Below, piece by piece: positions 26,601 to 37,578 of a DNA stretch of 64,000 nucleotides (position 1 is the stretch's first letter; each line of letters starts with the position of its first letter). The translations under genes were made by a program, and so were the position numbers. The stretch is from Pomacea canaliculata (lineage: Eukaryota > Mollusca > Gastropoda > Architaenioglossa > Ampullariidae). The DNA lies in contig NC_037590.1 in NCBI RefSeq assembly GCF_003073045.1, positions 1,390,016-1,454,015 on the forward strand, given 5' to 3'. Under the pieces are notes generated by a model. It was not told the origin of the DNA, made no database searches, and saw only the letters and a list, made by a program, of their open reading frames with translations.

Positions 26601-29600
26601 ACGTCTATTTATAATGTTTAAAAATTAGGTCTACCTTTTGGTGTGTTGTGGCTGATTATCTTGACAGAAATCCTGTATTTTTCATTACACTTTAGTGAAT
26701 TTATATCACTTTCTTTCTACAAAGACTACCATCTATTTCTCCTTCATGTTTTGGCAATATACCACCCAGATGTTCTAAAGTTTAGAACATTTGTTTAGAA
26801 TCTAAACAGACCGCTAGTGAATCTGGGGAGCATTGTCAACAAGGCTGGTGGAGTGGATGCTGACATCAAAAGTCGCATCAACAAGGCCAGGCATGCTTTC
26901 AACAGCCTACTCCCCATCTGGAACTCCTGAGCATTATCCTTCCACAGTAAGACCCCCATCCTCAACACCAATGTAAAAGCAGTCCTACTGTCTGGTTCTG
27001 AAACCTGGAGTGACAACACGGTCATCAACAAGCTCCAGACCCTTACCAACCGATCCCTACACCAAATTCTGGGAATAAGATGGCCTGAAAAGATCTCCAA
27101 CAGCATCCTTTGGATAAGAACCAACCAGAATTCTACTAGCCAAGACATCAAAAAGCGCAAATGGGGCTGGATGGGACACACCCTGCGCAAACCAGCTGAT
27201 ACCATTACCAGGCAGGAACTGGACTGGAACCTTCAGGGGAAGAGGAGAGTTGGGAAACCAAAGCAGACCTGGAAAAGAACAGTAGAAGGAGAGGCAATGG
27301 ACGTGGGAACCCCATGGGCCCAACTAAAGGGGGCTGCCCAAAACTGGGTTGACTGGTGAGGTGTTGTTGCGGTCCTATGCTCCACGAGGAGTAACAAGGA
27401 ATAAACTAAACTAACCCTGATATTCTAGACTCTAGATCTTTTTCAGTCAATCTTTCCTTAGATTTTTCCACGGCAGTCTGAGGGCATAACAGTTAGCGCC
27501 TGTCGCCAATACAGCGAGGGTTGCCTGTCTTGGGTTCAACTCTTGTCTCAGTCACGCTGTTCTTTCTCTGCATGTGGCATCTGTTTATAGGCCTGGCTGC
27601 CATGCTGTGATATAGCCTTAGTTTCTGGCGCAGCGTAAAACACCAATTCCTTCCCCCTTCCACCTTGGACTCGTCCTAAATCTCCATTTGCATCTCACAA
27701 TCATCCAAGTTACTTTCAGTCGTGGACTTGTCAAATCATCTTAGAAGGTTATCCTGGATTTACTAACATCTGCACTGATGATGGCACAAGGAGCATGCAA
27801 TGTTTTGAAGTAGATTAATTTTGTCCCTACAATCCACTCTGTCCACTAGTTTAGGTTACAAGAGGGCTAAATGGTCTTAAATGCTGAGTTCCATGCTCTT
27901 CATTTATTTTCCCACTTCAGTTAATTCTCATTCATTTCTGACTCTTCCCTCTGTTTTTCAATCTTTACTTTTTTTTTTTTTTGCTCTTACAGTGAAATAT
28001 TCCTTTTTTTTTTTAACAAGGGTAGAAATTGTTTTTATCTGAGTACCATGCCAAGGTATTTAAGAGTAATCTGAATCAGTCAGGTATTTATTGGACAGAG
28101 CACATTAAAATCACTCAGAAGTGGGCATTAGGAGCTGTGCATTTTTACGCAGAAAAATAACTTAATTTATAATTAGATGATAAACTTTTATGCATTTCAG
28201 CAAACACCTGAACTACAGAAGAATGAAGTGTAACATCTAGGAGGGTCTAACAACTTGATTTTCTTTTTCCAAGAATCAATAAATGCAGTGACACAGTTTT
28301 CATTATACTTGTCATAAATGGAAGATAATTTTTTCCTGAAAAACTTTTAAACCATGTTTTGTAGGAAGTTTTATCTGAATTTGTTTCAGAAATTGGCATG
28401 GTGTGGACAACCTCATGATACCCCTGAAGACTGAACATGGACAAAATATTTTGCCCAGCGTCCATGGAAAGTTTATCAAGGTGCATTTTGATGCCCGCAT
28501 GTCCTAGAGTTATTCAGATCCCACCTTTTTCTATAAATTCCTTTTATGATAATCTTGGAAGATACAGTGTTCACATGTATACTCCTGTTTGATTTAAGAA
28601 ATGATTGTTTCTTGATCTGGTTTGATCTTTGTTGTATATGTTCCATTGTGAGAGACATGCATGTTTGAAATATTTTCTCAGAAAATTATGCCAGGACCTA
28701 TTCAGATCTCTGGTCATTTAAAGGATTCATTTTATGTTAAAAATGTTTACAAGGGCACAATTTTTTTTCTGTAAAGAGAACAAAATATTGTGGAGAAATA
28801 CTGGTAGCGTTTAGAAGAGCAAAATTCAACAGACTTTTTTTGCTTAAGATTAATAGTCATTTTTAAAAAGTGGCTTAGTTCTTAAGATTGCTTGTAATTT
28901 TAAAGGTTACCATTAAAGTTTACTTGCTGACATGCTCTTCGTGCTGATTTTTTTTTTTGCCCAGTGTGAGTACAGCTTGGAGGTGGGTCTTAACATGGGC
29001 AAATATGTGAAGACAATCATTTGCCCCATTCCAGGTGTGTTACCAGAGTGCAACACTGAGGTGAGATGAGCAATCTGTTTGCTCAAAGATTCTATAACTG
29101 TGTGAAGCTTAGGAACTTCATATGACTGCTTGTGCAAGTTTGTATTAATGAGCATGTATGATTATTCGTGTGTGTATGCATGCACACATACAAAATTAAA
29201 ATTATGTGCATACATTTTTTGTTCAGATTAAGCCAATAGAACATATAATCTTTCTGTCTTCCATATGTACATGTGTCAGTAATTTTACCGTAAGAATGCA
29301 TCAGTGTCTACATAGGTCAGTAATGTTACTGTAAATACACATCAGTGTGCACATGTGTTTGTAATTTACTGTAAGCATACATCAGTGTGTGCTTAGGTCA
29401 GTAATGTTACTGTAATGTTATATCAGTATGTACATAGGTCAGTAATGTTACTGTAAACATACGTCAATGCATGAGGTGGAGCAGAAACATACAGTTGTAA
29501 GTGAAAAAGTTATTTATGTTGCATATCTCAACACAGATTTTGAAATCAATTTACAAACAGCAGATACATTCTTTCACTTATTAAAAGTACTTTGTTACAT

Positions 29601-30457
29601 TGATGTATTCTTACAGTAACAATACTGACACATGTACATTAAGATGATGCAATGAATGTCTGAACTCATAACTTTAACAAGAAACCATTAATACATTTTA
29701 CATTTTTAATACATTTTATGACTGATGCTTCATGCCAGCATCTCATAGACCTAGCTGATGTTGGATTATTGGCCTGCTTCTTCTGTCACTCAAATTTAAC
29801 ACATTGCTGATGATTACAGTGGCTGTCATGGGAACCTCATCCTTGGTTCCAAAATGCTGAAATTAAATTGGGAACAAGTCCCATCACCCCAACAGAACAC
29901 ATCCTGGGTGAGGAAAGCAACAATTGACTTTTCATATTTGTGTCTTAGTGGCTGAGATATGTTATGTAAAAGGCAAGGTAAATGATCTTAAACAATAAAG
30001 CCTGTGATAAGGACCACAACCTTAGTGGGAGACTCTGAAAAGAGCACTGTTTTGTTATTTCATATGCTGCTATTGGACCTTGTCATGGATTGCTAGAACA
30101 CTGTGTTTTGTCATTGTCATGGATTGTCCCCACTGTGAATGCTGAATGCTCATGCTATACTATAAAGTGTACTAGTATGCCATAGCAATATTATTGATAT
30201 AAAGATCTGTTTTTAATGATTTTAGGGGTCATATAAAGATGTATTTATGCATTATAACCATATGTAACCTAGAATAACATTTCACTTTTTGCATTTCTGT
30301 GGTACTGAAATAAAGAATTATGTATATGCATTACATATTAAATTTAATCCATTTTGTTTTCCTTCCACAGAAAGTGGACCTTTTTCACGTTTGCCCAGAT
30401 TCCAGGATCTGTAACATTTGGGCACCAGCAGAGATTACCTTAAAACCTATAGGTTGA
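20653..30457 (+). CDS. Arrestin-domain protein, paralogue B
   Basis: Eleven coding exons: 20653-20714, 21012-21085, 22374-22469, 23066-23128, 23420-23517, 23792-23922, 24440-24536, 26427-26557, 28390-28480, 28965-29060 and 30371-30457. They give 1026 nt, 341 residues. N-terminal arrestin features: DKGEYLPGEFVCG, then AVYLDI, GVQVSFQGEE, and ACGSYCFPFRLRLPHQIPG followed by GTFKTT. C-terminal arrestin features: ENLRLRMIF, LTLTVPSKSK, SVHGKFIKCEYSLEVGLNM and PIPGVLPE. It is closest in layout to alpha-arrestin (ARRDC-like) adaptors, but no PPxY motif is visible in the tail, so binding to NEDD4-type ligases is not supported. Phases agree at every join, and exon 9 (28390-28480) is needed to keep the frame. 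The short tail after arrestin-C ends AEITLKPIG. Intron 8 holds LINE and SINE fragments and intron 10 a tandem repeat. VPS26-like arrestin folds are an alternative, less well matched. Confidence 0.9.
26804..27412 (+). pseudogene. LINE C-terminal remnant, RTE-like, copy 1
   Basis: The frame reads GSIVNKAGGVDADIKSRINK, an in-frame stop after PIWNS, LQTLTNRSLHQILGIRWPEK, KWGWMGHTLRKPAD and GKRRVGKPKQTWKRT, ending near LCSTRSNKE. This is the post-polymerase tail common to many invertebrate non-LTR elements. Stops and the lack of the polymerase core show it is 5'-truncated. It sits in intron 8 of arrestin paralogue B in sense orientation. A related copy is at 38820-39760. Confidence 0.85.
27471..27660 (+). 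mobile_element. tRNA-derived SINE, copy 3
   Basis: Near full-length copy with A-box-like AGTTAGCGCCTGTC and B-box-like GGGTTCAACTC, then the core TTCTTTCTCTGCATGTGGCA and the tail AAAACACCAATTCC. It lies in intron 8 of arrestin paralogue B, just downstream of the LINE remnant. Confidence 0.85.
29275..29478. repeat. Tandem repeat, about 41-bp unit
   Basis: Roughly five copies of a unit beginning GTCAGTAATGTTACTGTAA and containing CATCAGTGTG. Unit starts fall near 29275, 29316, 29357, 29397 and 29438. It is a degenerate minisatellite in intron 10 of arrestin paralogue B. Confidence 0.85.
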
Positions 30458-31055
30458 TATAACAGCAAGTTATATGCAATTTGTACAGCAGGAAACTGTA
30501 AACCCTCTGCAATGAAGTTAGTCTTTTCAATTTTGAAATGTTGGTACATGAGGAAGATGTAATATGACTGATCTTGAATCTTTATTGTTACACGTTTGTA
30601 ACTGTTACATGTTTAAATCCAGTGAAACCGTTTGTGTTTTTATTTAAGTAAAGTCACAGCATGTATAAAAGAGGGGAATGTTTAAAGGAGAGAGTACATG
30701 ACTATTAGTTGTCCACAGACTCATTGTTTTTCCCCAAATGTGCAAGTAGAATGGCAGATTTACAAAGGGATACATGGGAATTTTATTAATAATTCTTGTG
30801 CTCTGTTTGTTTTGACTTTATGATCAAATTGTAATATAGTTTTTTCCATGGAAGACATGACATAATGACATATAAAATGAAAGTGAAAATATTGCAGAGA
30901 GCATTTTCTTTGTTGACCTGCTAATACTCATCTTCCGATTCTAGGTACAACTTTAACTACTTTCACAATTTAGCTATGAAAGTATATCATTCTGCATCTT
31001 TTTTTTTCCTTCTCTTTTGACATTGATAATGGACTTTTAATCCTATTCTTATTTT

Positions 31056-34000
31056 CAGGCCCGGTTCTACCTATTAGGCGAACTAGGCAATCGCCTAGGG
31101 CGCAGCGACCGAGGGGGGCGGAAAAAATGGCCTGCTTTTTTTTTTTTTTTTTTTAATGAATAATTTTAGGGAAAAATGTCATTTTCACAAAATGATATTA
31201 GCAGGACACTTTTCCTCTGCTTGTCGACTGACCACCACGCTAGTTTCTCAGTACATGTATGACAGGAAAACCCCATTATCGCATTATCCCAGGGCGCACC
31301 TGCAGTGACCACAGCTAACCGGCAGGGAAGAAGAGGGTGGCAGAGGGGCGGGGAAGGGCGGTGTTGGTGGAGGGCACCTTTTCCTCTGCTTGTAGGTTGA
31401 CTTCACCACCGAGTTTCTCAGTTCATGTAGTGATGTAGTACAGGAAAACCCATTATTACAGGGCCCACTTGAAGTGACCAGCTAACCAGCGGGGAAGAAG
31501 AGGGCGGAGAATAGACAACGGAGGGGCGGGTTGGTGGATGGGACTCAGTGCGGACCCCTAAGATGGAGTGGACCGCATTCCACTAATACCAAGCTCACCT
31601 TTCTTTCTTCTATCCTACTTTGGAAGAGGTTCCACACTTATGCATTGAAAACACTGCAGCTGACATCAGGGACAACAACACTGACTTGAGCTTGCTACGC
31701 GAGTTTCTCTGTGGTAATGACAACAGTTTTATGCTCAATATTGTTTACACTTACCAACTTTAAACCCGAAGGAACTTAGCTAATGTCACCAACGCGTTCT
31801 TAGTTAATAAGAGTATTAAAGTCTTTAGCAGACAAACATCAAGGTAGAGCCATTTGAAGTTTATAGCATATCTATTTACTGACACTGATGGCCTATAGTC
31901 TTGTACTTACTGTTGTGACTCATGGTCGTGAATATTTAACTTTCTTATTAATTATTAAATTTCTGTTCGTTTGGTGTATTACGCTTAATTTAGTTGTCAA
32001 TTTGTAATGTTTATTTTAATTATCTAAGAGTGCATCTGTTTGTCTACAGTTTGAATGGCTAGCTTGTTGTTATGCTCCATTGACAGAATATTTGAAATTG
32101 GTTATTAAGAGATAATGCGTACTAAGACCTACAGTCTATATACTTCTCTTGTTTTCACCTAACCCTATGCTGGACACCACGCAGTGTTGATCACTGGACT
32201 TTGTTTGGGGAGCTGCCCTGACACAATGATTTACAACTTTGCATTGTTAGCGTCCAGAAGACTCTCTCTTGACAGACCTTGCTCCCCGCCCACCTGTGAG
32301 GTGTGACTTTGGATGGGAACAAAGTAGCTGCTATCAGGGTGGTCTAGAGGCTGGAAGCTGTGATAGCTTGAGTTTTAGACCACACAGCAAATTAAGACCA
32401 GAGCAAGGTACACATTTCTTGTCTCCATCAGTGTGCACTCCATAAAACCTTTTACAGAGTGTTTGAAATCCCGCTACTCATAAGTGTAGGTCTGATTTGG
32501 GAGGCATGCAAGCATCCATGTGTGTATGATGCACGCCTGCAATTGAAAAACAGACGTACTTTTTCTTGACAAAAAGTAGTTCTTACTTATAAGTTATTAA
32601 TCAAATCTGCAGCAAATTCTCGAAAAAGATTTAATTTTAGTAAGCCATTCTTTGACACTTCTGGGTTCTAACGCCTCTGGTCGTAATGAGTTCTTGTAGA
32701 AAATCACTTTTCTACTATTTTTAAGCAGCAAACATGTAGTCAGTTCGCTTTTACTTGTTAGTTTGTCTGTGAGGTGAGAAAGAAGAGAACCATTGAAAGC
32801 ACTTGCCGATGGAGGTGCTATAGGTGGACAGGCCCACAGGTAGCGATAAATCTGTCACAGTTAATGACCAGTCGGATCAGACTAGAAGACTGGACAAAGA
32901 AGGTGGTGTGATGTTACTTGATATTTGTCCGTGAGAGAAGAAAGAGATGAGAGAAAGATTGAAAGGACCTAAGTGGGGTGGTGGAGAAGGGTAGAGATAA
33001 ATCTCTACCACTTTAAAGAAAGTCAGATCACATTACCAGGGCTGGACAGCCAGAGACTGGGGAAGAGGTAGTTGTAACTTTGAACTTAAAACCCACTGGA
33101 CGATGTGAAAACCTTTTCTGAGCGGCTGTAGACATCTCGTGCTGCTGTTTGAATTGACTTTGTAATCGTCTGTTCGGGTGCTTGGAGCTATCATCCTTCC
33201 ACAGCTGAGTCAGTAAAGGTTGTGAACTGCTTTTAGCCTGCCAGACTGAACAGTGCTCCTGTCCTACAGCCACTTCATGGGAGTTTGTAAAGATAAGTTC
33301 GCATGAATTTTATACTCTGTGACATAGCTGTATATATTTTATTAACACGATTTATGTCTTTCTTTACATTAATTTCATTTCCTTATTTCTTATAGTGCTT
33401 ATTTTGATTGTGTGGATGCAACGGGTTGCGATAGCGGTGGTGTAACTTTTTGCAAAACTTTTCATTGCACCAACGGGTCCGTGACAGTCTGGTGGTCTTT
33501 AGCACATCACAGTCGCGTTGAGTTCTGAGACAGACCGCCGCAATCATTACTGGTGATATTTCAGCCTGGCTTTCTTGTTTGAACTGCGTCCATTGAAGAC
33601 AGATTTAAACAGATTCAGGAGCACAGTGCATTATTTGGATTTCTTTATGATATCCAAAGCATTTCTGAAAAACCAAGGAAGGACATTCTACTATCTTGCC
33701 AGGTCTTGGCAAAGGCACTAATGCACATAGACAGCAAAGACATTGACGCGGAGGAACTCTGTTCTGAATTACAGGCTGTGGCTAGAAGACTTCCCAAGCC
33801 TAAAATGAACCCTAAAGAAGAACATTCATAATCCAACATAAGCTATTTGATATTGTGCCGAATGTTGTAGTGTCTCTCAGAAATTTATTGACCCTTCCAA
33901 TTTCTGTTGCCAGTGCAGAACGGAGTTTCTCAAAATTAAAATTAATTAAAAACTATACGAGATCAACAATGTTGCAAGAGAGACTGACTGGGCTGACCAC

Positions 34001-34227
34001 CATATCTATTGAGCATGACTTGGCAAATGCACTCAATCTGAAGAAACTGATAACTCGTTTTGCACAACAAAAAACAAGGAAAGTGAGGTTTTAAGCATCA
34101 ATTTCATGAATAGGACTAAATAAATTGCAAAACAAATGATATAACATGGTTCACTTTTTGTGAGGTGGGGGGGGGGCGCAGAATTTTTCTTTCGCCTAGG
34201 GCGCAACACAGCCTAGCGCCGGCCCTG
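31056..34227 (+). mobile_element. hAT transposon, degenerate
   Basis: The element is 3172 bp with imperfect inverted ends CAGGCCCGG / CCGGCCCTG. Inner copies of CGCCTAGGGCGC lie near both ends. Perfect 8-bp target duplications CTTATTTT lie at 31048-31055 and 34228-34235. Near its right end, plus-strand fragments resemble the C-terminal transposase: about 33600-33830 (FKQIQEHSALFGFLYDIQS) and 33855-34094, which carries the hAT dimerisation signature LPISVASAERSFSKLKLIK. The N-terminal zinc finger and catalytic regions are not evident, so the copy is dead. A 168-bp direct duplication lies near the left end (31203-31535). It sits 0.6 kb downstream of the stop codon of arrestin paralogue B. Confidence 0.93.
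33855..34094 (+). pseudogene. hAT transposase C-terminal dimerisation fragment
   Basis: An 80-codon frame with the hAT C-terminal motif (AERSFSKLKLIKNYTRSTM, then RLTGLTTISIEHDLA) and a basic end. It is part of the hAT element at 31056-34227. A frame change after about 33830 cuts it off from the upstream fragment, so no intact transposase remains. Confidence 0.9.
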
Positions 34228-34235
34228 CTTATTTT

Positions 34236-37200
34236 AGTAATATGCTTAATATGATCTGGGCAAGAAGATACAATGTCTTCTGAATGTTTTCCGCTGTGAT
34301 ATTTTCCGCACAATATTTTGTCCTTTTGTGTAATATTATATATCTGTTTTCTTATGAAAATGTTTATCATATGTAAACATTCCAGATAATTTTATCTGAG
34401 TATAAATTTCTTCATTGTGATGACATTAATTTAGCTAGCAGTGGCATAGGACGATGGTTGGCTTTGGGGTGGGGGTGGGGCATACTCCATGCTGACAGCG
34501 TTCACATTCTTGTCTCCTAAGCATCTTTTTTAAGGGCCCAGCTGCCCCCTTGCCCTCATATTCCCACACCACTGGCTAGTATAAGATGTTAGGTTTGTCT
34601 AAAATCTGGTTGGTTCTTGGCTTGTCAACAGAGAATTGTGCTTGAAATGTTTAAGTATTTGCAGTTGTGTTCATCAGCTGGTGCTCTTCATAAATTGGTG
34701 TTTTGCATATAAAACATTTTTATACAATGACCTCTTGTGACGTTTTTGATAACAAGGTGGTTTGATGTTTTGATCCGCACAAGCTGTGTTTTAGTTTTTG
34801 AAAGAATCTGTTGTTTGATGCTTATGTTTTTCAGGGGTGAAATGAAATTGGAGATATTAAAGATCTATCAGGATGACTCTCCTTTGTTTGATATGCAACT
34901 GCTTAATAAAAGTTGACTTGAATGCAGTCATTAACTTATGAATGTGGAACAGGGCTTTTAGTCCTTCAGTATCATATATATTCATGAACACTTATAGGCA
35001 CGCATACATTTATATATGCATAGAAGTGAGACAAGATTTATACAATTTACTCACCCATGGTATCTTGTAAGAGAGACCTCCAGCACAATGCCCGTGGCGT
35101 GGGAAAACAATAAACAAGGGACTCTGTAAAGACATGCTTTCTCAGAGACTACCTCTCAAAATCTTAGAAATGCTCCCACAAAGGTTTCCATCCTTGCAGT
35201 CGCACTCCTTTCAAAACTGTGGGATGTATTTTTTTCTGAAAATAAAAAAAACCCACCCTTATCAGTATCACCTTTTCCATTTGAAGCTGACAGGCTATAT
35301 AGATGACCAAACTTCAGAAACCTATGCAGAAACTTAAGGTTTGTTAAATCCACGTGCCAATGAGTTGTCAGCTTCTGCTAGGCAATTTGTCTGTTAACCA
35401 CTGAAACCCATCGATCTAGGGTGAGACATCTAAGTACCCAAACTGGCCAAACATCTTAAAAATAAAAGGATTTGCATTCCTGCACTGAACTAAGTTACAC
35501 CTTTAAAAAAAAAATACAAACTTTATAGGAAAAAAAAAAAAAAGGCAGCGTGTACATCATTTTCTTGAGTCTAGGGGTGTGTGTGTAGTATCAACTCATC
35601 TGTTTTTGTGTTTTCATCATTGTGACATGCCACTACAAGAGCTTGTGCCCAGCACTGATCGAGCCTTTCAGATTGACAGCTAGACTTTAATTAATGGCCA
35701 GGAAAAGGAAATAATAGTCCGAATATAGTTTTGTACTCCTGTGTGTGCTTTGCTTATCGTATTATATAATTGGAAGCATGATTGACGTTTGATGTACAGT
35801 TAAAGTGATTTATTGAAAAAGCATCTTAATTTAGAACCTGGAAAACCTCATCAACCACTGTATAATCATTCATTTCCTCCTGTCAGCACAGGTGAGGTCA
35901 AGGGGCTCCAGGCCTCTCTGTCTATAATTTTATTTGGTTGCTAAAAGCCATGCATGGGCCCCCGCATTTTAACATTTTAACCAGAAGAGGAAATTGTATG
36001 TGTCAATTTAGCTATACCATAAGATTTAAGAAGTTGCTGGCATGGGGTAGCATCCACATACAATCATGTTTCACGTGCTTTTACATAGACTGTCGATCGA
36101 GGTGGATCTCTCTTAAATTGACCTCGTCAGAATTAATATATAAAAAAAACTAGTTTGTTTGGCAAGTATTTTATGAAATAATACTTTCTCACAAACTTTA
36201 AAAGTTAGCTTCTTATTTTATTTTAAAGTTTATATAAATATTTGTCGTAGCTCAGCCTACAAAGTTTTTTCTAGTAAATATTTTCCTCGTTAAATTGTGA
36301 TTCCTGTCCCCTACCGCCCATGTTAAAGCGATTGACGTTTAAAGATTATCATGGATCAGCTACTGTTAATAGAGGTTAAATGTGTATCCAGCGGGTGCAC
36401 ATAGCAGGGGATCAGTGGATGAGCAGGTGCACGGTTCAAGCATGAATCTGCATCCCCTATACACGTCCGGAGTGCAACTCCGTGATTTTTCTGAGGAGAG
36501 ACGGTGATAACACGGACGTGTGTAATACAAGAGCGTGGTGATCGTCTAATGACCACGGATGATGTAAACTTTCGATCGTAGTCACACGTACTTGAGTTAG
36601 TGCATTTTTACCATCTGTTCCTTTCATTACTTAGTATATTTTATAGCAGTTTAATATCAAGGTGTTTGTATTAGAGATCGAAATGGGAAGGGAAGAGTGT
36701 ACAACAGACACGATGCAGCTGCAGCGGCTGAAGTCGCCCGACGTTTTCCGGTCGTGATTTTGTACAAATGTCATGGCCGCTGAGATGACTTTCGCTTGCT
36801 CCTAGCTCTATGATGATGAAATTGGTGCAATAATGCAATCGTACTACTCAATAAGATAGATCAGCGACATCCCCCAACTGTGTGATATCTTCCATTGTTT
36901 GGAGTAATCAAGTGTGCACAAAATGACTAGACACTTGCTAGTTAAAATAGTTCACCTATATTTATCGTTGATTTTGGTGTAACCTCATGCGCTTAACAGA
37001 AGACAGTTTTTCTTTAGATTACCGTGGGAAGCACAAATAAGCGTAAAGTGGTAAGCATATGTACTTAATTATAATATGTGTTTATAATTGTTGAAAAAGA
37101 ACGTGGTGTACCCGGTGCTTGTTAATTGCTCTTAGCAGTCTTAACACTCATGTATGTGTCAAATGTTCTCTCCAAAACTATTCATTTATACATAAGATGC

Positions 37201-37578
37201 TGTTCAGAATGTTAGCTAACCGGCAGGGCTTCTGCTAAGGCTAAATTCTTTGGGGTCCCAGGGACCCCTTCTTCAGATTTTTAAGGGGTCCCTGTTCTTC
37301 GCCCAAATTTGAATGGGACCCCATTGACGAAAATGGAAGGGGTCCTCCGAACTTTTAATGCGTACTGTACGCAATTTTTTGCGTAAGCAGAAGCTCTGAC
37401 TAACCTATTCAACCTTGGGACTTAATGGTCTTTGATCGTTCTTTTGACTCACATTCACACGTCACTACTTAATTATGTAACTTGCATCTTCCGCAAATGA
37501 GACGATTCACTATGTTTTTATAAAGTTGTAAAAACTTGGGTACTACATTTAATAAAGAGAACTGCAAAAAACTTTGTA
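34236..37578. other. Gene-free interval before the hydrolase gene
   Basis: No convincing exon was found. An AATAAA at about 34904 could be a polyadenylation signal for arrestin paralogue B if its 3' UTR runs through the hAT insertion; this is speculative. A CG-richer patch at about 36300-36800 may be the promoter region of the downstream hydrolase gene. The MITE at 37224-37398 lies here. Confidence 0.4.
37224..37398. mobile_element. MITE, probably hAT-type
   Basis: Terminal inverted repeats CAGGGCTTCTGCT / AGCAGAAGCTCTG enclose 175 bp with internal palindromes (GGGGTCCCAGGGACCCC). CTAACC flanks both sides (37216-37221, 37400-37405), which suggests an eroded 8-bp target duplication. There is no coding capacity. 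Confidence 0.75.

Noticed and set aside
26551-28965. Direct splice from arrestin B exon 8 to exon 10
   Set aside because: It would need a non-canonical donor to keep the frame. Exon 9 at 28390-28480, matched by exon 9 of paralogue A, restores the phase with normal splice sites.
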